From Clostridia bacterium (lineage in GTDB: Bacteria; Bacillota; Clostridia; Lachnospirales; CAG-274): DNA of 10,521 nucleotides. Positions 1 through 5,193 of the stretch are shown here, one piece after another. A program made the position numbers and the translations under genes. Every line of letters begins with the position of its first letter. The first letter of the stretch is position 1. Under the pieces are notes generated by a model, which was not told where the DNA came from, did not search any database, and saw nothing but the letters and a program-made list of their open reading frames with translations. Location: positions 1 to 10,521 of the forward strand of contig JAUNPM010000040.1 in assembly GCA_030536675.1 (NCBI GenBank), given 5' to 3'.

Positions 1-435
1 GATCTGCCTGTTACGCCTAAGGAAAAGTCAGTATGTATTTCAAAGGCTGTATATGAATATATGAGCTATGTAAAAGGCTCGACTACAGTTGATACAACAG
101 CATCGGAGGCGTTTGACCTTAAAATGGGAGTATGTCAGGACTATGCCCATATAACAACAGCTCTTTTAAGAAAGGCAGGAATACCTGCAAGATATGCGGC
201 AGGCTTTATAGAAGGTGACGGAGAAACACACGCATGGGTGGAATACTACTGCAACGGCGCATGGTATGGAATTGACCCAACAAATAACAATGAAATAGAG
301 TATGGCTATATTAAGCTTTCACATGGTCTTGACAGCAGCAGTGCAGGTGTGGAAAGAGGCTGCTTTGTTTCAAATGAGGGTATAGTCACTCAATCATCGG
401 AAATTACTGTCAAGGTTGGTGAAATAAATGCTTAA
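1..435 (+). CDS. Transglutaminase-like cysteine protease-fold protein, C-terminal part (5' end outside window)
   Basis: The reading frame is open from base 1, so the gene begins upstream and only its last 144 codons are seen. The segment carries the papain-like transglutaminase core: nucleophile Cys in GVCQDYAH (codon 133-135), His in THAWVE (229-231) and Asp in IDPTNN (274-276). The GIPARYAAGF stretch between them and the RGCF tail are typical of bacterial COG1305 proteins. Members of this family cut or form amide bonds, and from memory they often sit beside ATP-grasp amidoligases and alpha-E proteins. Whether that holds here cannot be seen. The stop overlaps the start of the next gene by 8 bases, so the two are probably translated together. 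An apparent ATG at 61 lies inside the domain and is not the start. The family is clear; the substrate is unknown. Confidence 0.88.
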   Translation, partial: DLPVTPKEKSVCISKAVYEYMSYVKGSTTVDTTASEAFDLKMGVCQDYAHITTALLRKAGIPARYAAGFIEGDGETHAWVEYYCNGAWYGIDPTNNNEIEYGYIKLSHGLDSSSAGVERGCFVSNEGIVTQSSEITVKVGEINA

Positions 436-1384
436 GAGAGTTGACACAATATCCTCAACTAATTTACCTGTTGATGAGGTGCTTAATATTAAGCGCTGCC
501 GTTATGAAAACAGAATTGATAAGGGAAAGCTAAAAAGACTGTCAATAGTTACGGGAACTCACGGTGATGAGCTTGAGGGACAGTATGTGGTATATATGGT
601 TTCAAAAAGATTAGAGGAGCACCCCGAATACTTAAACGGCATACTTGATATTTATCCAGCCACAAACCCTCTGGGTATAGACTGTATAGAAAGAGGGATA
701 CCTTCTTTTGATATGGATATGAACAGAGTTTTCCCCGGCAACAGCCACGGCACAATGGTAGACATTGTGGCAAGAGATATAATAGAAAGCCTTGAAGGCT
801 CTGATCTTGTCCTTGATATTCACGCTTCAAATATATTTTTAAAAGAGATACCTCAGGCGAGAATAAATGTAAATATGGGTGAAAAGCTTCTGCCCATAGC
901 CGAAAAGCTGAATCTTGATTTTTTGTGGGTGCACCCAAATGCTACGGTTTTGGAATCTACACTTTGTTATTCATTAAATGCACGCAATACCCCTTGTGTC
1001 GTAATTGAGTCGGGTATAGGAATGAGAATTACGGAGGAATACTGTGTTCAGCTTACAGACGGCATATTTAATGTAATGAAGGAAATGGGTATGTGGCTTG
1101 GAGATAATGTGTTTCAGGGTAAGGAGCATAAGCCATTGGTTACATCGGAGGATAGGGAGGTTTTCTTTTTAAATGCCGAGGCTTCGGGAATATTCGTGCC
1201 CGTAGCAGCTCATTCTTCAATTATGAAAGAGGGTGAAACAATAGGAAATATTGTGGATCCTCTTACGGGCAGTGTAAAGAGCACGGTAAAATCCCCCTGT
1301 AACGGACTTTTGTTTACAATAAGAGAATATCCCGTTGTGTATGAAGGCTCATTGATAGCAAGACTGCTGGGAGGTGTGGAATAA
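428..1384 (+). CDS. AstE/AspA-family zinc amidohydrolase (M14-like), catalytically complete
   Basis: This 318-residue protein belongs to the succinylglutamate desuccinylase/aspartoacylase branch of the zinc carboxypeptidase fold, which hydrolyses N-acyl amino acids or terminal amide bonds. Visible active-site elements are the zinc ligands His45 and Glu48 in GTHGDE, the substrate-binding pair Asn99-Arg100 in DMNRVFPG, the third zinc ligand His132 in VLDIHAS, and the catalytic Glu194 in VVIESG. A beta-rich C-terminal domain (about 240-318, with DPLTGSV, SPCNG and YEGSLIARLL) is the lipoyl-like cap of this family. The start at 428 lies inside the previous gene and has only a weak AAGG upstream at 413, which points to translational coupling. 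The stop TAA shares one base with the next ATG. No signal peptide is present, so it should be cytoplasmic. The substrate cannot be told; an arginine-catabolic AstE role is unlikely because no other ast genes are near. Confidence 0.88.
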   Translation: MLKRVDTISSTNLPVDEVLNIKRCRYENRIDKGKLKRLSIVTGTHGDELEGQYVVYMVSKRLEEHPEYLNGILDIYPATNPLGIDCIERGIPSFDMDMNRVFPGNSHGTMVDIVARDIIESLEGSDLVLDIHASNIFLKEIPQARINVNMGEKLLPIAEKLNLDFLWVHPNATVLESTLCYSLNARNTPCVVIESGIGMRITEEYCVQLTDGIFNVMKEMGMWLGDNVFQGKEHKPLVTSEDREVFFLNAEASGIFVPVAAHSSIMKEGETIGNIVDPLTGSVKSTVKSPCNGLLFTIREYPVVYEGSLIARLLGGVE

Positions 1385-2328
1385 TGAAAAAAGAAATTAT
1401 ATTTGAGCTGCCTTCACCTTACAGGGATACAATGAGAATATGGGCATATAAATTCGGAGATTATGAAAATGAGGACTGTGAAAAAAGCCTTGCCGTAGTA
1501 GGTGCAACAAGAGGAAACGAAGCCCAGCAAATGTTCAACTGCTCACAAATAATAGCAAGGCTTAAGGACCTTGAAAGCAAGGGGAAAATAGCAGAGGGCA
1601 AATCAATAGTTGTGATACCTGCAATAAATAACTTTTCAATAAATGTTGAAAAGCGTTTCTGGGCAATGGATAATACGGACATAAACAGAATGTTCCCCGG
1701 CTATGATTTAGGTGAAACAACACAGCGTATAGCTTATTACACCTTTGAATACTTAAAGGATTATGAATACGGTATTCATTTTACAAGTCATTACAGACCG
1801 GGAAAATTTATTCCTCACGTGAGAATGATGCACACAGGATATGAGGATACGGAAAAGGCTGCTGATTTCGGACTTCCCTACATATATGTGAGAAATTCAA
1901 AGCCCTATGACACCACAACACTTAACTACAACTGGCAGATATGGGGTACAAAGGCATTTTCTCTTTACATAGGAGCAACGGCAAGAATAAATGAAGAGGC
2001 GGGACGTAATGCCGTAGAGGCTGTAATGAGATTTGCACTTAAAAACAATATATTAAAAGATGTGGATATTGAAGAGGGAACAAAAAGCAAGCTCATAACC
2101 TCCAAAAATGTTTATTCGGTCAGAAATTCATCGGCGGGAGTACTTTGTAAGTGTGTTCACGTAAATGATTATGTAAAATGCGGAGAGCTTTTAGGCTATA
2201 TTCTGGATCCCTATGAGGGAACGGTGCGTCAGAAGCTTGTTGCACCAATAGACGGCAGAATATTTTTTACGGCCTATGGTCCAAATGAATATGAAGGCTC
2301 TCTTGTGTTCAGAATTGCTGTAGAGTGA
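1384..2328 (+). CDS. AstE/AspA-family paralogue with degenerate active site, probable pseudoenzyme
   Basis: This 314-residue protein aligns almost without gaps to the preceding one: His132 falls at the same position in both, and DINRMFPG (99-106) matches DMNRVFPG. The lipoyl-like C-terminal domain is also kept (about 238-314, DPYEGTV, APIDG, YEGSLVFRI). Two key residues differ. The HGDE zinc motif has become RGNE, with Arg43 for His, and the catalytic Glu has become Tyr195 (SLYIG against VIESG). Ordinary zinc-dependent hydrolysis is therefore doubtful, although Glu46, His132, Asn101 and Arg102 remain. Extra histidines at 136, 145 and 150 are absent from the neighbour and might form another site. 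A good GGGAGGTG site at 1369-1376 serves the TAATG-overlapping start. The tight coupling suggests the two proteins work together, perhaps as a heteromer; that is inference. The fold assignment is firm, the function open. Confidence 0.85.
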   Translation: MKKEIIFELPSPYRDTMRIWAYKFGDYENEDCEKSLAVVGATRGNEAQQMFNCSQIIARLKDLESKGKIAEGKSIVVIPAINNFSINVEKRFWAMDNTDINRMFPGYDLGETTQRIAYYTFEYLKDYEYGIHFTSHYRPGKFIPHVRMMHTGYEDTEKAADFGLPYIYVRNSKPYDTTTLNYNWQIWGTKAFSLYIGATARINEEAGRNAVEAVMRFALKNNILKDVDIEEGTKSKLITSKNVYSVRNSSAGVLCKCVHVNDYVKCGELLGYILDPYEGTVRQKLVAPIDGRIFFTAYGPNEYEGSLVFRIAVE

Positions 2329-2345
2329 AATAAAATATTAAAATA

Positions 2346-2398
2346 GGGGCTGTTGCAAATTAGTTTTTACACTAATTTGAAGTGCACAGTCTCTTTTT
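2346..2398 (+). terminator. Rho-independent terminator of the transglutaminase/AstE-AspA operon
   Basis: A perfect 9-bp inner stem (2356-2364 with 2371-2379, six-base loop) is flanked by a second stem of 8 pairs (2346-2353 with 2386-2393, two G-T pairs) and followed directly by five T at 2394-2398. It begins 17 bases after the operon's last stop codon. Confidence 0.85.
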
Positions 2399-2462
2399 AT
2401 TCGGTTTCAATTTGTAATTTTATTAAAATATTTCCGTACATTTTGTTATTTGAATGAAATGA

Positions 2463-2491
2463 TTGAAAAAAGGTTTTTTATATGATAAAAT
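2463..2491 (+). promoter_or_regulatory. Sigma-A-type promoter of the secreted CuAO-N-like gene
   Basis: TTGAAA at 2463-2468 and TAAAAT at 2486-2491 are 17 bases apart, in an AT-rich stretch just after the upstream terminator and 66 bases before the start codon. The ribosome binding site GGGAAGG (2542-2548) lies nine bases before the ATG. Confidence 0.65.
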
Positions 2492-2557
2492 ACAAAATAG
2501 GATACTAATATTTTAAATAAAGAAAAATGGAAAGACGATTTGGGAAGGAATATGTAA

Positions 2558-3535
2558 ATGAAATTAAGAAAAGGAGCGGCGGTGATCATTGCCGCAATAA
2601 TTTCGATAACAGGTGTTTTTTCGGCAACAGCAATTGCTGCAACAGATTATTCAACATACAGTGAAGGGGCTGAAACGCTGTTGACGGCAGCAGACGGCGG
2701 GGAATACATACCTCTTAGAAAGACCTTTGAGGAAATGGGCTATATGGTTTCGTGGACGAAGGAATCACCTGATAAGGTGCTTGTCAATATGGGGGATTAT
2801 GTGATCGCCTTTCAGGACGGCAGTGGGACAATATCGGTGGACGAGGGTGAATTTACATTAAGCGCTGATGCTTATATGGAGGACGGCATTACCTATATAC
2901 CTGCGGACTGCGTGGCATTGTGTGATAATTTGTATTTGTATCATAATGCTATTATTGACGCTTCTGTGGCAGAAGAGGATGAGCTGCTGCCCCTAAAGGC
3001 TATTGACACATCTGAAGAAAGCGTGTTGGTCTGCACATGGAACAGATACCCTGAAACCTATGTGGACGGTGCGGATATTACCATAAGCTACGGTGACGTA
3101 TGGGTGTTTACAGAGGAAGAAATTTTGGAATGGGGACAGAAAAACGGTATTGAAGAGAATATGACTTTGCGTATGGAGCAGCTAATAGGACTTCCTCCAC
3201 AAAAGGGATATACGCACTTTTCTGTGCTGCGTGTAAAGCCTGAGGATCTTTACCGCCCTGCAAGGGACAACGAGATCGATGATACGGAGTCACAGCTGAC
3301 ATTTCCCGAGGACGCAACTGAAGAATATAAGGAGTGGTTTGCCGAAAATGCAGAGTATTCCTACAATCCTCACCGTTACCCGTGGACGGGTCTGGGTTAT
3401 ACCTATGACTGGGCGGATAACGGAACAGAATATGGTCTGTCGGAATTTATTCTTAAAAACGGCGCAGAAGTGACAGTGGAGCGGACATATACCAATGAGG
3501 AATTTTTTGAATATATTACAAAGCCGCAAAACTAA
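2558..3535 (+). CDS. Secreted protein with copper-amine-oxidase-N-like domain and uncharacterised C-terminal module
   Basis: The 325-residue product starts with a clear signal peptide (MKLRKG, then a hydrophobic stretch to about 27 with AIA-A cleavage), so it is exported. Residues about 45-135 match the copper-amine-oxidase N-terminal-like domain: YIPLRKTFEEMGYMVSW, a VLVNMGDY strand, then DGITYIPAD. In Firmicutes this domain is a common extracellular module that is thought to bind wall or protein and is not enzymatic. Residues about 155-320 form a second module with RMEQLIGLPP (205-214), an LYRPARDNEIDD stretch, WFAEN, and YPWTGLGYTYDW (274-285). I recall similar motifs in uncharacterised secreted proteins but cannot name the family. 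The gene is alone, with its own promoter and terminators on both sides. Its more even, GC-richer codon use differs slightly from its neighbours. Export and the N-terminal domain are well supported; the function is unknown. Confidence 0.8.
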   Translation: MKLRKGAAVIIAAIISITGVFSATAIAATDYSTYSEGAETLLTAADGGEYIPLRKTFEEMGYMVSWTKESPDKVLVNMGDYVIAFQDGSGTISVDEGEFTLSADAYMEDGITYIPADCVALCDNLYLYHNAIIDASVAEEDELLPLKAIDTSEESVLVCTWNRYPETYVDGADITISYGDVWVFTEEEILEWGQKNGIEENMTLRMEQLIGLPPQKGYTHFSVLRVKPEDLYRPARDNEIDDTESQLTFPEDATEEYKEWFAENAEYSYNPHRYPWTGLGYTYDWADNGTEYGLSEFILKNGAEVTVERTYTNEEFFEYITKPQN

Positions 3536-3577
3536 CAATAATTCTCATATAGTCAAATAAATTATATAATGAAGCAG

Positions 3578-3674
3578 AAAAGACTCAACTCTTTTATTGA
3601 TGCGATCTCCGATCGTTAGATCTTTAGGTCTAACTTTTGGGGGTCAGTCACCTTTTGGAGTGAGTCTTTTTCTT
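3578..3674. terminator. Long imperfect palindrome between convergent genes, probable bidirectional terminator with IS-end-like half
   Basis: A perfect 10-bp outer stem (AAAAGACTCA at 3578-3587, TGAGTCTTTT at 3661-3670) encloses a CTC/GAG extension, an ATTGAT/GTCAGT stem with two wobble pairs (3596-3601 with 3643-3648) and an apical stem of 8 pairs (3615-3622 with 3627-3634) with loop TTTA. T runs follow on the plus strand (3667-3671), and four T end the outer stem on the minus strand. It lies between a rightward and a leftward gene, where a two-way terminator is expected. The right half read on the minus strand resembles an IS150-group terminal repeat. Confidence 0.6.
3627..3650 (-). mobile_element. 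Possible solo IS3-family (IS150-group) terminal inverted repeat remnant
   Basis: On the minus strand, bases 3650 down to 3627 read TGACTGACCCCC, then AAAA, then GTTAGACC. This fits the general form of IS150-group ends (TG, CTG, CCC, GTT-GAC) as I remember them. No transposase gene or second complete end is present; the partner half at 3599-3622 keeps only TGA and GTTAGA. It could equally be a structural coincidence within a terminator. Confidence 0.35.
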
Positions 3675-3707
3675 TGGGCTTAATTAAACAGCCTCTTTAG
3701 TTTATTA

Positions 3708-3777
3708 AAAAATATCAACTTACGGAATGAATTTTTGCGTTGAAAAATATTAAACTACGGAATAGATTTTTACATTT
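3708..3777. repeat. Tandem 35-bp duplication overlapping the 3' end of the minus-strand gene
   Basis: Copies at 3708-3742 and 3743-3777 abut exactly and match at 27 of 35 positions. The copy at 3743-3777 contains the stop codon and last codons of the minus-strand gene (NVKIYSVV then stop). The outer copy, just downstream, would read NAKIHSVS then stop in a different register. Confidence 0.75.
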
Positions 3778-4040
3778 GGGTCTTCACTCCACAAGGGCTT
3801 AAGTCCTACAAAGACATCATTTTTAAACAGATCGCTGTTAAGATAAGCCTGCGCATTTTCAACACTGTCAAAGCCGTGTAATACCTGAACATCTTCATCA
3901 CGAATCAACAGGTCTTTTGTTAAGGCTCCCTTGATAGTATCAAGAAAGGGCTGACGATAGTCGGAATAAACCTTTGCTGCCGCAGTACGGTTGGCATTGT
4001 TAATTTTCATTGTGATTTCAAGATAAGCATTTACTTTCAT
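3750..4040 (-). CDS. Small protein with possible dimeric alpha-beta-barrel (ABM-like) fold
   Basis: The 96-residue product has no signal peptide or membrane segment. An N-terminal strand (MKVNAYLEITMKI), a helix (about 17-36), a VQVLHGFDS strand, a helix beginning SVENAQAYLNSDLF (59-72) and a closing NVKIYSVV strand suggest a ferredoxin-like alpha+beta barrel of the antibiotic-biosynthesis-monooxygenase/stress-responsive type. The family call rests on pattern only. An AAGGAGG site (plus-strand CCTCCTT, 4050-4056) stands nine bases before the start. It is divergent from an HxlR-type regulator, the usual arrangement for a gene controlled by such regulators, often an oxidoreductase or stress gene. 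Its last codons lie in a 35-bp tandem duplication. It is a real gene; its biochemical role is uncertain. Confidence 0.7.
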   Translation of the reverse strand: MKVNAYLEITMKINNANRTAAAKVYSDYRQPFLDTIKGALTKDLLIRDEDVQVLHGFDSVENAQAYLNSDLFKNDVFVGLKPLWSEDPNVKIYSVV

Positions 4041-4229
4041 ATCTTTTTACCTCCTTAATTTTTTTGCTCTGTTTATTGAGCTTGAATTGATTATATAATA
4101 TTGACTTAATTAAATAAAGATATAAGCAAATTTATGAGCTGCTAATAAATTTAATAGTAACTTGTTTTTATATAAGGTATTTTATATAATTATAACAACC
4201 CGATAATGTTAATATAAGGAGTTGAAAAT
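4041..4229. promoter_or_regulatory. Divergent control region between the ABM-like gene and the HxlR regulator
   Basis: This very AT-rich 189-base spacer must hold both promoters. On the minus strand, TATAAT occurs at 4095-4090, but its -35 is poor. An imperfect inverted pair (GTAACTT near 4157 and AAGGTAT at 4174-4180) brackets the -35 element of the rightward promoter and could be a regulator site, but it is too weak to call an operator. Confidence 0.4.
4162..4190 (+). promoter_or_regulatory. Promoter of the HxlR-GNAT operon
   Basis: TTGTTT (4162-4167) and a perfect TATAAT (4185-4190) are spaced by 17 bases, about 40 bases before the start codon. The ribosome binding site AAGGAG follows at 4216-4221. 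Confidence 0.7.
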
Positions 4230-4604
4230 ATGTATAGACCCAAATTGGAAAAGGATATTCGTTGTCCGCTGGAATATGGCTTGGATATTTTTGGAGGAAA
4301 GTGGAAATCAAGGATAATATGTGTATTGGCAGAGAAAAAAGTATTGAGATACAGCACGTTGAGAAAAGAAATGGTAAATATAACAGACGCTGTTCTTGCT
4401 GTTGCCTTAAAAGAATTAATTGCTGATGATATTATTGAACGAAAACAATATGATGAAATTCCGCCTCGTGTGGAATATTCACTTACACCAAAAGGCGAAT
4501 CCGTCGTTCCCATTCTCCAAAGTATTTGCAAATGGTCGGGAGCATACCACAAAGAGGACAGTGAAAATACATTATTGCAGTGTAAAAAATGTGATTACAG
4601 ATAA
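4230..4604 (+). CDS. HxlR-family winged-helix transcriptional regulator with N-terminal Cys and C-terminal CxxC
   Basis: The 124-residue protein has the full HxlR signature: CPLEYGLDIFGGKWKSRII (12-30), RYSTLRKEM (40-48), a recognition region with the KELIADDIIERKQYDEIPPRVEYSLTPKG wing (61-89) and a C-terminal dimer helix. Such proteins bind DNA as dimers, and several (YodB, HypR) sense electrophiles or disulfide stress through a Cys near the N-terminus. Here Cys12 is in that place. The tail adds Cys118 and Cys121 (QCKKCDYR), a CxxC that could be redox-active or bind metal. It is divergent from the small barrel-like gene, its likely target, and precedes an acetyltransferase by 33 bases. The family is certain; the signal is inferred. 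Confidence 0.92.
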   Translation: MYRPKLEKDIRCPLEYGLDIFGGKWKSRIICVLAEKKVLRYSTLRKEMVNITDAVLAVALKELIADDIIERKQYDEIPPRVEYSLTPKGESVVPILQSICKWSGAYHKEDSENTLLQCKKCDYR

Positions 4605-4637
4605 ATTAACTACTTGATTATAAAAGGAGATGCTTTT

Positions 4638-5051
4638 ATGAATATAGAATATACGGAAGAAAAGAAATTTTCAATGGAAGATGTTAGGGAGCTGTTTTTG
4701 TCTGTTGGGTGGGTATCGGGTAAATATCCCACAAGACTTTATAAAGCACTTTTAAATTCTTCTACGGTAATAACTGCATGGGACGGTGAAAGGCTTGTGG
4801 GTCTTGTGCGTTTGCTTGATGACAGTGAATTGGTTGCTTATATGCACTATGTTTTGGTCCACCCTCTTTATCAGGGGAAAGGAATTGCGGGAAAAATGAT
4901 CGAAAGGGTCAAAGAAAAATACAAGGATTATTTATACATTGAAATTATGCCGGAGGAGAGAAAAAATGTAGGATTTTATGAAAAACACGGCTTTAATGTT
5001 ATGAAAGAGGGGACTGCAATGCAGATCTGTAATTTTGGAAATAAGGAATAA
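4638..5051 (+). CDS. GNAT-family N-acetyltransferase
   Basis: The 137-residue product carries the acetyl-CoA-binding motif QGKGIAGKMI (79-88) after the strand YMHYVLVHPLYQ, and the C-terminal GFYEKHGF (112-119) typical of small GNAT enzymes. These transfer acetyl groups from acetyl-CoA to an amine; the substrate here is unknown. I chose the ATG at 4638 because AAGGAG (4624-4629) sits eight bases before it. A TTG eight codons upstream (4614) would place that ribosome binding site inside the gene. It follows the HxlR regulator closely with no promoter between, so it is probably in the same operon and may be a stress or detoxification gene. No clear terminator follows. Confidence 0.9.
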   Translation: MNIEYTEEKKFSMEDVRELFLSVGWVSGKYPTRLYKALLNSSTVITAWDGERLVGLVRLLDDSELVAYMHYVLVHPLYQGKGIAGKMIERVKEKYKDYLYIEIMPEERKNVGFYEKHGFNVMKEGTAMQICNFGNKE

Positions 5052-5103
5052 ACAGACTAATAGGTATTTTATGATATATTGTATTTTGAAGTGCTAAGTA
5101 TTT

Positions 5104-5125
5104 TTATTAAAAACGTTTTTTATAA
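5104..5125. promoter_or_regulatory. CG-centred palindrome, candidate LacI-family operator for the pectin gene
   Basis: A perfect 12-bp palindrome AAAAACGTTTTT (5109-5120) extends to 22 bp with one mismatched pair. It lies 15 bases before the -35 element. A CG centre with A/T arms is typical of LacI/GalR-family sites, which control many carbohydrate genes in Firmicutes. The regulator is not in the window. Confidence 0.4.
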
Positions 5126-5135
5126 TAGCTTTTAC

Positions 5136-5164
5136 TTGTATATACTGTGGTTTTATGTTAAAAT
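5136..5164 (+). promoter_or_regulatory. Promoter of the pectin-active surface-protein gene
   Basis: TTGTAT (5136-5141) and TAAAAT (5159-5164) are 17 bases apart. A TG one base before the -10 (5156-5157) gives an extended -10. AAGGAGG (5180-5186) then stands seven bases before the ATG. Confidence 0.72.
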
Positions 5165-5193
5165 TTATAGGAATAAAATAAGGAGGCTTTATA

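Noticed and set aside
549..938. Minus-strand open frames inside the first AstE/AspA gene
   Set aside because: They lie wholly antisense to a gene with clear family motifs, have no ribosome binding site and resemble no protein family.
3578..3670. Structured hairpin as a riboswitch or small RNA
   Set aside because: It lies downstream of both convergent genes with no promoter directly before it, and I recognise no riboswitch core; terminator or IS remnant is simpler.
4420..4617. Second plus-strand frame overlapping the HxlR gene
   Set aside because: It is a shadow frame inside a gene with a full family signature and has no start signal of its own.
4614..4637. Upstream TTG start for the GNAT gene
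   Set aside because: The strong AAGGAG at 4624-4629 would lie inside the extension, and it is correctly spaced for the ATG at 4638.
5109..5120. AAAAACGTTTTT as a terminator for the GNAT operon
   Set aside because: The stem has almost no GC and no loop, so it would not make a stable RNA hairpin; an operator fits better.
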